Source of the DNA: Paractinoplanes aksuensis | Lineage (GTDB): Bacteria > Actinomycetota > Actinomycetes > Mycobacteriales > Micromonosporaceae | DNA length: 64,000 nt | Assembly (NCBI RefSeq): GCF_024137025.1 | Contig: NZ_JAMYJR010000016.1 | Coordinates: 1 to 64,000, forward strand | Direction of reading: 5' to 3' | Shown here: positions 1-7,864 of the stretch, piece after piece | Numbering within the stretch: the first letter of the stretch is position 1 | How the letters are laid out: each line of letters begins with the position of its first letter | Made by a program: the position numbers and the translations under genes | The notes under the pieces: model-generated | The model's input: the letters and a program-made list of their open reading frames with translations, nothing else | The model's database searches: none | What the model was told of the DNA's origin: nothing

Positions 1-166
1 ACACCCTCAGCCTCGGGCTGCGCGGACTCCACACTCACGGCGTCGACCGGCGCAGACTCCGCAGCCTCGGCGTCAGCCGGCGCGAGGTCCACACCCTCAG
101 CCTCGGGCTGCGCGGACTCCACACTCACGGCGTCGACCGGCGCAGACTCCGCAGCCTCGGCGTCAG
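1..166. repeat. 90-bp tandem repeat inside the arginase tail
   Basis: Bases 1-76 are identical to 91-166, giving a 90-bp period that continues past the left edge. The period is a multiple of three and encodes a 30-residue acidic unit (contains ESAPVDAVSVESAQPEAEG) on the minus strand. Perfect identity suggests recent slippage or unequal exchange. Confidence 0.9.
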
Positions 167-2603
167 CGTGCGTGGGCTCCGCCTCGTCGATGTCGGCCGG
201 TGCGGAGTCTGAGTGCTCGGTGCCGGTCGGCGCAATGTTGTCGCTGGGCTGTGGGAACTCCGATTCGGGGCCGCCGGGTTGTTCGGCGGGTAGGTCGTTG
301 CCCTCCTCCACGCCCAGGAGGGTGGTGGCGGGGATCGCGACCTCGTCGGGGGCCTCGGGTGGGCCGTCCGACATGCCGGCTGCGGCGAGGGAGACGCTTG
401 CGGCTGCTCCGGCGGCGCGGCGGCGTTCCCACTCGCGCTCGTGGGCTTCGCGGCCGGTGGCTTCCTTGTCGTCGCCGAGCAGGGAGAACGGGCGCGGGCG
501 GGGCAGTCGGGCCACCGGCTCCGGGCCGTCGAGACCGGTCGGCGGCTCAGAACGTTTCAAGCCGCCGGCCAGCCCTAGCCGGTCAAGCCCCGCAGCCGAA
601 TCGGACCTGCTCAGCCGGCCCGGCCCGTTACGGCGCAGACCACCCGGGGCTGATCGGCCAAGCCAATCCGCCCCAGGACGATCAGCCGGCCCGAAACGTT
701 CCGCATCACCCGGAGCGGGGCCGCCCCCATCGCCCGGCTCGGAGCGGTCGGCACCGCGCGATTCAGGGCGGCCGGCGTCACCCAATTCGGAACGGCCGGC
801 ATCGCCCGGCTCAAAGCCATCGGCGGCGCCGAAATCGGAACGGCCGACGTCGCCTGCGTCAGGACGGCCAAGACCGCCCGGGCCGGGGCGGCCAAGGCCG
901 CCTGCGTCAGAGCCGCCAAGATCGCCCAGGCCGAGACGGCGAAGGCCGCCCGGACGGGAGCCGTCCATAGCCTCTGACTCGGGACGGCCAAGCCGGTCCG
1001 GCTCAGCGATGCTCGATTCAGAAGGGTCCGGATCGACCGATTCCGAGACATCAACGTTGCTCAATGCGGGGCGGTCGACGTCAACCGTTTCAGGGGCCTC
1101 CGAGCCGCCGAGCCCGAAGCGGTTCGAGCCCTCCGACTCAGCCCGATTCAGGCCGCCGAGCCTGGATCGGTTCAAGCCACCCGGCTTGAGTTCGCCCAAG
1201 CCACCCGGCTCAGGTCGATCCAAGCCACCCGGCTCAGACCCACCACCCAGCTCGGACCGGTTCAGGCCACCCGGGCCAGGCCTGTTCAAGCCGGCCGCCC
1301 GCTCAGGCCGTTTGAAGCCCGCCGCAAGATCCAGGCCGCTCAGCCGATCCGCCAGCCGTGGCCGGTTCGACCCAGCCCTCGGATCTCGCCGGGTGGCGTC
1401 GGTCGCAGGCTCCGGGTCGGCGTCGTCGACCCCGGGCTCCAGACGCGAGATTCCGGCCGCGGGCTCCGCCTCGGAGTCGTCGGCGGGCTCTTCGCGGTCG
1501 GCCTCGGCGACCGGCTGGGCGGTGGCGTCCTCCGGCTCGGTGGCGGCGTCCTCCGGCTCCTCGTCGGTGGTGCCGGCGTCAGCTTCTGCACCGGCCGGGG
1601 GCCTGGCGGCCAGCCGGGAGGGGAAGCCGAGCACCGCGCCCTCAGGCCGGTTCAGATCGGCGCGGGCCGCGATCAGGTCGGGCCGTGGAGTCACCGTGTG
1701 GGCGGCCGCCAGCCCGGCCGTCACCGCGTTGACGATCTCGGCCGCGTAGGCGCCGTCGGTGTCGTAGTCCGGGTCGAAGACCGTGAGCTCGACGCCGAGG
1801 CAGTGCGGCGATTCCACCAGCCCGGCCAGCAGGATCTCGAGCTCGGGGAAGGCGATCCCCCCGGGCGACGGCGCGTCCACCGCCGGCATCACCGCCGGAT
1901 CGAGAACGTCCACGTCGACATGCACCCAGTAGCCCGCGCAGTCCACCAGCTGGTCGCGGGCCCACTGAGCGCTGCGCGCCGCCCCCTCGGCCCGCAACGC
2001 CGGCACCGGGCGGGTGACGATCCCCGCGGCCTGCAGGTCGAGGCGGTATTCGTCTTGGGCTCGGATGCCCATGACAACCACGTCGATGTCGCGGAAGTAC
2101 GGCCGTCGCCCCTCGATGGCGGCCAGATCGGCCTGCCCCCGACCGGTCACCAGAGCCAGATCCTCACCCGCCGCGGCACCCACGTACGAAGCGTTGCCCG
2201 GGTGGCGGAAGTCGGAGTGCCCGTCGACGAAGACCAGGCCGATGCGCCCGCCCACCGCCTCGCCCAGCCGGTGCATGGCCAGGCCGGAGCCGAGCACGAT
2301 GGAGCAGTCGCCGCCCAGCACGACGGGGAACTCGCCCGCGTCGAGGATCGCGCCGATGCGGTCGGCCAGCTTGCGGGAGTAGGCCGCGATCTGCGGGGCC
2401 ATGGCCACGCCGTCGCCCGGCCGCCAGTCCCCGGCGTCGTAGCGGGGCGGGGTCAGGCAGCCGGCGTCGCGGGCGTTGAGTTTGCCCAGCAGCCCGTGGT
2501 CGCGCAGGGCCCCGGGCGCCTTGGCGCACCCCGGCACCGACGTCACGGTCGGCGGGCGCAGACCGAGATTGGACGGTGCGTCGAGGACGGCTATGCGGCG
2601 CAC
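1..2603 (-). CDS. Arginase-family protein with very long repetitive C-terminal extension (partial at window edge)
   Basis: Ureohydrolase-fold protein; substrate unknown. Start GTG at 2603 with AGGGAG seven bases upstream, 15 bp after the thioredoxin-like gene, so the two look cotranscribed. Residues 1-315 carry the enzyme: GGDCS (97-101), DGHSD (127-131), VDVDVLDP (229-236) and Glu272. Asp127, His129, Asp131, Asp230 and Asp232 match the Mn ligands of arginases, but the first ligand histidine (GGDH) is Cys100. From about residue 320 the frame stays open to base 3; I checked every in-frame triplet and found no stop. The tail is first acidic and Ala/Pro-rich, then (about 425-690) an irregular ten-residue repeat of the form GGLxRPEPG, then a charged non-repeated piece near 700-730, then an exact 30-residue tandem repeat. 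At least 867 residues are visible; usual family length is about 300. The C-terminus is outside the window. Confidence 0.85.
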   Translation of the reverse strand, partial: MRRIAVLDAPSNLGLRPPTVTSVPGCAKAPGALRDHGLLGKLNARDAGCLTPPRYDAGDWRPGDGVAMAPQIAAYSRKLADRIGAILDAGEFPVVLGGDCSIVLGSGLAMHRLGEAVGGRIGLVFVDGHSDFRHPGNASYVGAAAGEDLALVTGRGQADLAAIEGRRPYFRDIDVVVMGIRAQDEYRLDLQAAGIVTRPVPALRAEGAARSAQWARDQLVDCAGYWVHVDVDVLDPAVMPAVDAPSPGGIAFPELEILLAGLVESPHCLGVELTVFDPDYDTDGAYAAEIVNAVTAGLAAAHTVTPRPDLIAARADLNRPEGAVLGFPSRLAARPPAGAEADAGTTDEEPEDAATEPEDATAQPVAEADREEPADDSEAEPAAGISRLEPGVDDADPEPATDATRRDPRAGSNRPRLADRLSGLDLAAGFKRPERAAGLNRPGPGGLNRSELGGGSEPGGLDRPEPGGLGELKPGGLNRSRLGGLNRAESEGSNRFGLGGSEAPETVDVDRPALSNVDVSESVDPDPSESSIAEPDRLGRPESEAMDGSRPGGLRRLGLGDLGGSDAGGLGRPGPGGLGRPDAGDVGRSDFGAADGFEPGDAGRSELGDAGRPESRGADRSEPGDGGGPAPGDAERFGPADRPGADWLGRSAPGGLRRNGPGRLSRSDSAAGLDRLGLAGGLKRSEPPTGLDGPEPVARLPRPRPFSLLGDDKEATGREAHEREWERRRAAGAAASVSLAAAGMSDGPPEAPDEVAIPATTLLGVEEGNDLPAEQPGGPESEFPQPSDNIAPTGTEHSDSAPADIDEAEPTHADAEAAESAPVDAVSVESAQPEAEGVDLAPADAEAAESAPVDAVSVESAQPEAEG

Positions 2604-2618
2604 GGGGCGGCTCCCTGG

Positions 2619-3548
2619 CTAGAAGAGGGCGCTGGCCAGGGCGCGTCGTGCTCCGGCCACCGCGGGATCGTCGGGGCCGGCCACGCTGAACAGCGAGAGC
2701 AGGTGTTTGCGGACGGCCTCGCGCTCGTCGCCGGCGGTGCGCCGGACCAGGGCCACCAGCCGCGCGTAGGCCTTGTCGGCCTCGCCGCTGAGCACCTCGA
2801 TGTCGGCGGCGAGCCGCTGGGCGTCGATGTCGTCGGGGGCGGCGTCGGCCTTGGCCACCGCGGTCGCCGGGTCGGCCCCGGTGATGCGGCGGTAGAGCTC
2901 GACCTGGGCCAGGCCGGACTCGGCGGCCGCGTCCTGCGGGTGCTCGGCCAGGATCTTGCGGTAGGCCGCCTCGGCCTCGTCGAGGTCGCCGACCATCAGC
3001 GCGTCGTCGGCGGCGTCGAGGCGGGGGTCGGCCGGCTCTTCGACCGAGATGCCGCCGGCCTTGAGCACGGCGTCGACGTACTGCTTGACCTGGGCCTCGG
3101 GCAGCACGCCGGTGAAGCCCTCGACGAGCTGGCCGTTGACCACGGCGACGACCATCGGGATGCCCTGTACGCGCAGCGCCTGGGCCAGGCGCGGGTTGGC
3201 GTCCACATCGACCTTGCCCAGCACCCACGACCCGCCGCCGGCCCGGGCCAGCCGCTCGAGGATCGGCGACAGCTGCTTGCACGGCTCGCACCAGTCGGCC
3301 CAGAAGTCGATGATGACCGGGGTGCTGAGCGAGCGCTCGAGCACAGTCGTCTGGAAGTTGGCCTCGGTGACGTCGATGATCGTCTCGGGGGCGATGCCGC
3401 CGGGCAGACCGCCCGGGATGGCGCCGGACGGGCCGTCGTCGGCCTTGCTGGGGGCTTCGGCGGCCGGGCTCGGGGCCGGGGCGCGCAGCGCGCTGAGATC
3501 GACCGCGCCGCGGGTGAAGATCGACGGTGTGGTCCGTGGGTCGCTCAT
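2619..3548 (-). CDS. Thioredoxin-domain protein with TPR-like C-terminus (CnoX/YbbN type)
   Basis: Cytosolic co-chaperone or holdase-type thioredoxin. After a Pro/Ala-rich N-terminus of about 50 residues comes a thioredoxin fold with the active site WADWCEPC (Cys87, Cys90) and the cis-Pro segment GIPMVV. Residues from about 170 onward are Ala/Asp/Glu-rich helices like the TPR part of YbbN/CnoX. Length 309 aa fits the actinobacterial family (the position near a thiolase, epimerase and nucS matches mycobacterial and Streptomyces gene order). ATG at 3548 is the natural start. It is followed 15 bp later by the arginase gene on the same strand. Redox activity is likely because both cysteines are kept; the client proteins are unknown. 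Confidence 0.85.
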   Translation of the reverse strand: MSDPRTTPSIFTRGAVDLSALRAPAPSPAAEAPSKADDGPSGAIPGGLPGGIAPETIIDVTEANFQTTVLERSLSTPVIIDFWADWCEPCKQLSPILERLARAGGGSWVLGKVDVDANPRLAQALRVQGIPMVVAVVNGQLVEGFTGVLPEAQVKQYVDAVLKAGGISVEEPADPRLDAADDALMVGDLDEAEAAYRKILAEHPQDAAAESGLAQVELYRRITGADPATAVAKADAAPDDIDAQRLAADIEVLSGEADKAYARLVALVRRTAGDEREAVRKHLLSLFSVAGPDDPAVAGARRALASALF

Positions 3549-3699
3549 GGTTACCTAGTCTCGCACGCTGACAAGGCGCGCCGCCGCGCCGCGGGGCAGC
3601 TGATATCGGACGTCACAAGAGCATGTTCCGCTGATCCTCGGCCCTCCCGGTCAGATGCGCAAGATCCGTACGTACGCTGGGGCTTTTGCCGGTTTTGAT

Positions 3700-5382
3700 C
3701 TAGAACCGCGCAGGCTCCCGGTAGATGCCCCACTCGTCCTTCAACACCCCGCAGATCTCGCCCAGCGTCGCCTCGGCCCGGGCCGCCTCGAGCATGGCCG
3801 GGATCATGTTCTCGCCCGTGCGCGCCACCTCGACCATATGGTCGAGAGCGGCCTTCACCCGTACGGCGTCCCGCTGCGCCCGCCGAGCCCCGAGCGCCCG
3901 GTTCTGCTCGACCTCGACCTCGTGCGAGACGCGCAGGATCTCGAGCTCTTTGGCCACGGTGCCGGTGTGCGCGTTCACTCCGACCGTGCGCTTGTCGCCC
4001 TTCTCGACGGCCTGCTGATAGACGAAGGCGGCCTCGGCGATGTGGGCCGTGAACCAGCCGTCCTCGATGCCGCGCAGGATGCCGGCGGTGATCGTGCCGT
4101 CCTCGCCCAGCTCGCGGATGCGCGCGAAGATCTCCTCGGCCTCGGCCTCGATGCGGTCGGTGAGCGCCTCGACGTACCAGGAGCCACCGAGCGGATCGGC
4201 CACATTGACCGCACCCGTCTCTTCCATGATCACCTGTTGGGTCCGCAGGGCGATCTCGGCCGACTCGTCGGTGGGCAGGGCCAGCGTCTCGTCGAGCGCG
4301 TTGGTGTGCAACGAATTCGTGCCGCCCAGCACCGCGGCGAGCGCCTCGACCGCCGTACGCACGACGTTGTTGACTGGTTGTTGCGCGGTCAGCGAGACAC
4401 CGGCAGTCTGCGTGTGGAACTTCAGCCACAGCGCCTTCTCGCTGGTCGCGCCGTAGTCGTCGCGCAGGTGGCGGGCCCAGATGCGGCGGGCGGCCCGGAA
4501 CTTGGCCACCTCTTCGAAGAAGTCGATGTGGGCGTCGAAGAAGAAGCTCAGCCCGGGCGCGAACTGGTTGACGTCGAGCCCCCGGGACAGCCCCAGCTCG
4601 ACGTAGCCGAACCCGTCGGCCAGCGTGTACGCCAGCTCTTGCGCGGCGGTCGAGCCGGCCTCGCGGATGTGGTAGCCGCTGACCGACAACGGCTTGTAGC
4701 GCGGGATCTCGCGGGCGCAGTACTCCATCAGGTCGCCGATCAGGCGCAGGTGCGGCTCGGGCTGGAACAGCCACTCCTTCTGCGCGATGTACTCCTTGAA
4801 GATGTCGGTCTGCAGCGTGCCGTCGAGCTTGTGCAGGTCGGCGCCTTGCCGCTCGGCCGCCACCAGATACATCACGAAGATCGGCACGGCCGGCCCCGAG
4901 ATGGTCATGCTGGTGGTGGTCTGCTCGAGATCGATGCCGTCGAAGAGCACGTCCATGTCGGCCGCCGAGTCGATGGCGACGCCGCAGTGCCCGACCTCGC
5001 CCGCCGACTGCGGGTCGTCGGAGTCGCGGCCCATCAGCGTCGGCATGTCGAACGCGACGCTCAGCCCGCCGCCGCCCGCGGCCAGGATCATCTTGTAGCG
5101 CTCGTTGGTCTGCCGCGCGTTGCCGAAGCCGGCGAACTGCCGGATCGTCCAGGTGCGGCCCCGATAGCCGGTCGGGTAGAGACCCCGGGTGTACGGGAAC
5201 TCGCCCGGCCACCCGATGCGGTCGAACCCCGGATAACCGGCCCCGGCGGGCGGGCCGTAGACCGGCTCGACCGGCGCGCCGGACAGGGTGGTGAAGTCGG
5301 CGTCCCGCTTGCGCGCGGCGTCGTAGCGCCGTTGCCAGCGCTCGCGTCCGGCGGCGATGTCGGCTGCGTCCATGCCCGACAT
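3700..5382 (-). CDS. icmA: Isobutyryl-CoA mutase-type large subunit (B12-dependent acyl-CoA mutase)
   Basis: Catalytic TIM-barrel subunit of an adenosylcobalamin-dependent acyl-CoA mutase, 560 aa, with no C-terminal B12-binding domain, so it needs a separate small subunit that is not in this window. The conserved stretch WTIRQFAGFGNARQTN holds Phe83, where methylmalonyl-CoA mutase has Tyr89, and KEYIAQKEWLF holds Gln201, where the methylmalonyl enzyme has the carboxylate-binding Arg207. Both substitutions (Phe80/Gln198 in Streptomyces IcmA) mark isobutyryl/n-butyryl-CoA specificity. An alternative start is ATG 5373. It lies 36 bp downstream of the PadR gene on the same strand and near meaB, consistent with a chaperoned B12 enzyme. 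Automatic annotation would probably call it methylmalonyl-CoA mutase. Confidence 0.85.
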   Translation of the reverse strand: MSGMDAADIAAGRERWQRRYDAARKRDADFTTLSGAPVEPVYGPPAGAGYPGFDRIGWPGEFPYTRGLYPTGYRGRTWTIRQFAGFGNARQTNERYKMILAAGGGGLSVAFDMPTLMGRDSDDPQSAGEVGHCGVAIDSAADMDVLFDGIDLEQTTTSMTISGPAVPIFVMYLVAAERQGADLHKLDGTLQTDIFKEYIAQKEWLFQPEPHLRLIGDLMEYCAREIPRYKPLSVSGYHIREAGSTAAQELAYTLADGFGYVELGLSRGLDVNQFAPGLSFFFDAHIDFFEEVAKFRAARRIWARHLRDDYGATSEKALWLKFHTQTAGVSLTAQQPVNNVVRTAVEALAAVLGGTNSLHTNALDETLALPTDESAEIALRTQQVIMEETGAVNVADPLGGSWYVEALTDRIEAEAEEIFARIRELGEDGTITAGILRGIEDGWFTAHIAEAAFVYQQAVEKGDKRTVGVNAHTGTVAKELEILRVSHEVEVEQNRALGARRAQRDAVRVKAALDHMVEVARTGENMIPAMLEAARAEATLGEICGVLKDEWGIYREPARF

Positions 5383-5418
5383 CCTAGGGGCTTTCCTGAA
5401 CGATCGCTAAGGCCAAAA

Positions 5419-6015
5419 TCAGCCGTACTGCTCCAGCGTCGCCCGGATCATCTCGAGGTCCCAGTTCAGCGCGCCGGACTCGAGATCGGCCACGACCGAG
5501 CGCAGCCAGGAGATCTCCGCCGTCAGCATGGCCGCCCGGTACTCGTCCTCGATCAGGAACAACCGCGGCAGCCCCGGCGGCGCCTGCTCACGGATGGCCA
5601 CCACCTTGGCCGTCAGCGCCTCGACGCGGCGGTCGAGCAGGTCACGCACCTCATTCGGAGGCAGCACGGGCAGGAAGGCCAGCGCGGCCGGGAACTCGGG
5701 GAACTCGCGGGCCGGGGCAGGCAGCGCGCTCGCGAGCCAGCGCCTCATAGTGGCCGAGCCGTCGTCGGTAATCTCGTAGACCGTGCGCTCGGGCCGCCCG
5801 GCCTCGCGGGTCGTGCTCGCCCGCCGGGCCAGGCCCTCGCGTTCCAGCCGGTCCAGAGCCTGATAGACGCTGTTGCGCTGGGCCACGTTGACCAGCTGGT
5901 CCTGGCCCCTCTCCTTGATCATCTGCTGCATCCGGTACGGGTGCATGGGCGCCTCCATGAGCAGCGCCAGCAGCAGCATGCCCAGCGTCGAGCGCCGCGG
6001 TTCGGTCGAGGCCAC
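5419..6015 (-). CDS. PadR-family transcriptional regulator
   Basis: 198-aa PadR-type repressor. The N-terminal winged helix (about residues 10-85) has the typical MHPYRMQQMI and SVYQALDRLEREGL helices and a GRPERTVYEIT wing; the C-terminal half is the Vir-type helical dimerisation region. It starts at GTG 6015 and diverges from an FAD monooxygenase gene across a 53-bp gap that contains a perfect palindrome, so it most likely represses that gene and itself and responds to a phenolic or other aromatic compound. The icmA gene lies 36 bp downstream on the same strand and could be cotranscribed. Confidence 0.85.
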   Translation of the reverse strand: MASTEPRRSTLGMLLLALLMEAPMHPYRMQQMIKERGQDQLVNVAQRNSVYQALDRLEREGLARRASTTREAGRPERTVYEITDDGSATMRRWLASALPAPAREFPEFPAALAFLPVLPPNEVRDLLDRRVEALTAKVVAIREQAPPGLPRLFLIEDEYRAAMLTAEISWLRSVVADLESGALNWDLEMIRATLEQYG

Positions 6016-6032
6016 GGATCAAGCCTAAGGGG

Positions 6033-6068
6033 TTGACCCGCCATAGTCATGCGATGGATAGTCATGAC
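6033..6068 (+). promoter_or_regulatory. Promoter for the FAD monooxygenase, probably leaderless
   Basis: TTGACC (6033-6038) and GATAGT (6057-6062) are 18 bp apart, a good sigma-70-like pair. A start point seven bases after the -10 box would be 6069, which is the A of the ATG. No Shine-Dalgarno precedes that ATG. This supports a leaderless mRNA. Confidence 0.55.
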
Positions 6069-6075
6069 ATGACTA
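6044..6075. promoter_or_regulatory. PadR operator candidate: palindrome plus an extra half-site
   Basis: TAGTCATG-A-CATGACTA at 6059-6075 is a perfect 8+1+8 inverted repeat covering the -10 box and the start codon. A third copy of the half-site TAGTCATG lies at 6044-6051 in direct orientation, 15 bp from the next. The inverted ATG/CAT core resembles known PadR sites; binding would block transcription of the monooxygenase. Confidence 0.65.
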
Positions 6076-7253
6076 AACCCGTAGCTCTCGTCGCCGGCGG
6101 TGGCATCGCCGGCACCGTCGCCGCCCTCGCGCTGCAGCGAGCCGGCTGGTCACCCCGCGTCTTCGAGGCCCGCTCGCCCGGCGCCGACGAGCAGGGCGCG
6201 TTCCTCACCGTGGCCGTCAACGGCCTGTCCGCGCTGCGCGCTCTCGACCTCGACCCGGCCGTCGTCACGGCGGCCGGCTTCCCGACCCCGTCGCTGACGA
6301 TGCTCAACGGCGCCGGCCGGCGGCTGGCCGAGCTGCCGCTGGGCGGTCCGGCCGCCGACGGCACCACGACCACCACGATCAGGCGGGCCGACCTCTACGC
6401 GGCGCTGCGCGCGGCGGCCACCGAGCGGGGCATTCCCATCGAGTACGGGCGGGCCCTGCGCCGATTCACCGAGAGCCCGACCGGCGTGACGGTCACCTTC
6501 GCCGACGGGCCGGCCGCCGAGGGTGAGCTCCTGGTCGGGGCGGACGGGATCCGATCGCGTACGCGGGAACTGCTCGACCCCGACGGCCCGGCGCCGGAAT
6601 ACCTGGGCCTGCTGAACGCGGGCGGCTTCACCGACGGGCCGGTCGCGGCGGCCGCGGGCCAGGCGCCCGGCCAGGTCCACATGGCGTTCGGCAAGCGGGC
6701 CTTCTTCGGCTGGACCACGGCCCCCGACGGCTCGGTCTGGTGGTTCGCCAACCCGCCGCGCAAACAGCCCGTACGCCCGGGCGAGTTCACCCCGGCGGCC
6801 TGGCGCTCGTTCCTGCTCGACCTGTTCGCCGCCGACGCCACCCCGGCCGCGGCCATCATCGCGGCCACCTCCGACATCCTCGGCCCGTGGAACACCGACG
6901 ACCTGCGCCGGGTGCCGGTCTGGCGGACCCGGCGGGCGGTGGTGATCGGCGACGCCGCGCACGCGGTCGCCCCCTCGGCCGGCCAGGGCGCCTCGATGGC
7001 GTTCGAGGACGCGGTCACCCTCGGGCTGTGCCTGGACGGCGGGACCGACCCGGCCGACGGGCTCGCCGCCTACGAGCAGCGCCGGCGCCGACGGGTCGAG
7101 CGGATCGTGGCGGTCGGCCGGCGCAACGGCAGCGGCAAGACGGCCGGGCCGGTCGGGGCGGCGATCCGCGACGCGATGTTCCCGTTGTTCATGAAGCTCG
7201 CCTACCGCAAGGGCGACCCCCAGGCCTGGATCCTCGACCACCGGCTGACTTGA
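6069..7253 (+). CDS. FAD-dependent monooxygenase (aromatic hydroxylase family)
   Basis: Class A flavoprotein monooxygenase of about 394 aa, using NAD(P)H and O2 to hydroxylate a small, probably aromatic, substrate. It has the N-terminal dinucleotide fold GGGIAG (10-15), the second FAD motif VGADGIRSRTRELL, and the third FAD motif IGDAAHAVAPSAGQGASM followed by EDAVTLG. The ATG at 6069 is chosen over an in-frame TTG at 6033, because the TTG lies inside the predicted -35 box and the ATG fits a leaderless start. The divergent PadR gene and the palindrome over this start suggest substrate-induced derepression, perhaps as a detoxification enzyme. Confidence 0.85.
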   Translation: MTKPVALVAGGGIAGTVAALALQRAGWSPRVFEARSPGADEQGAFLTVAVNGLSALRALDLDPAVVTAAGFPTPSLTMLNGAGRRLAELPLGGPAADGTTTTTIRRADLYAALRAAATERGIPIEYGRALRRFTESPTGVTVTFADGPAAEGELLVGADGIRSRTRELLDPDGPAPEYLGLLNAGGFTDGPVAAAAGQAPGQVHMAFGKRAFFGWTTAPDGSVWWFANPPRKQPVRPGEFTPAAWRSFLLDLFAADATPAAAIIAATSDILGPWNTDDLRRVPVWRTRRAVVIGDAAHAVAPSAGQGASMAFEDAVTLGLCLDGGTDPADGLAAYEQRRRRRVERIVAVGRRNGSGKTAGPVGAAIRDAMFPLFMKLAYRKGDPQAWILDHRLT

Positions 7254-7376
7254 GAGCTTTTCGGTCACTTCCAGTAGCGATCGGGGGACGGCCGAGACCG
7301 CCGTTCACCCGGTCGGCAACCGGTCGGCAACACTCTAAGCTGGGAACACGTCACCGGCCGGAAGGGAGGGAACACC

Positions 7377-7850
7377 ATGGTCAACCCCGTTACGTTCCCC
7401 CGAGTGGGCGGCACCACCGCCACCTATCTTCACCCTCTGTTGCAGTCGACGGTGCTGCAGTCGACGGTCCTCGCGGCCGCGGCCAAGCCCTCCGAGGCAG
7501 CACCCAGCGTCACGCAGGCGGCCCCGCCGGCCGTGCCCGCGGTGGCCGCGGTGCAGCCGACCGCCGCGTATGCCGACAACCTGGCTCGCGACGCCGCCAC
7601 CGCGGTGCGCACCGCGGCGATGACCGCCAAGACCAACCGCGCCAACGAGAAGATGACCGAGGTCGACCCGTTCGACGCGCTGGCCCGCCAGGCCGTCATC
7701 GACCGCACCTCGTCCCAGGTCGGCGTGCTGCTGACCCGGGCCGCGGCCGAGCGCCGGGTCGCCCTGACCTCGGGCCTGCCGGCCGCGCGCCTGGCCCAGA
7801 TCGACACCACCACGTCGCGGCTCTACCACGCGCTCGACGTGCTGATCTGA
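7377..7850 (+). CDS. Small Ala-rich protein of unknown function
   Basis: 157 aa. Real coding is supported by a good ribosome site (AGGGAGGG about 6 bases before ATG 7377) and by strong GC third-position bias. The N-terminal half is low complexity (Ala/Pro/Val-rich, with LQSTVLQSTVL from a short DNA duplication), and residues 65-155 are predicted helical with regularly spaced Arg and Ala. No signal peptide or membrane segment is clear. It stands alone between the monooxygenase and the convergent meaB gene. I do not recognise the family and assign no function. Confidence 0.6.
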   Translation: MVNPVTFPRVGGTTATYLHPLLQSTVLQSTVLAAAAKPSEAAPSVTQAAPPAVPAVAAVQPTAAYADNLARDAATAVRTAAMTAKTNRANEKMTEVDPFDALARQAVIDRTSSQVGVLLTRAAAERRVALTSGLPAARLAQIDTTTSRLYHALDVLI

Positions 7851-7864
7851 CGGGCGCCCGACCT

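Noticed and set aside
1..166. CRISPR or satellite array
   Set aside because: Only two identical units, period divisible by three, no spacers, and in frame with a protein.
172..1749. 525-codon plus-strand open frame (Pro/Ser-rich protein)
   Set aside because: The minus strand frame over the same bases is continuous with the arginase domain and shows in-frame 30-residue repeats; the plus frame is a by-product of GC bias.
6033..6068. TTG 6033 as monooxygenase start
   Set aside because: It lies in the -35 box; ATG 6069 fits both the family N-terminus and the leaderless promoter.
7309..7330. 11-bp tandem repeat before the small unknown gene
   Set aside because: Two copies only of CCGGTCGGCAA in GC-rich DNA; weak signal.
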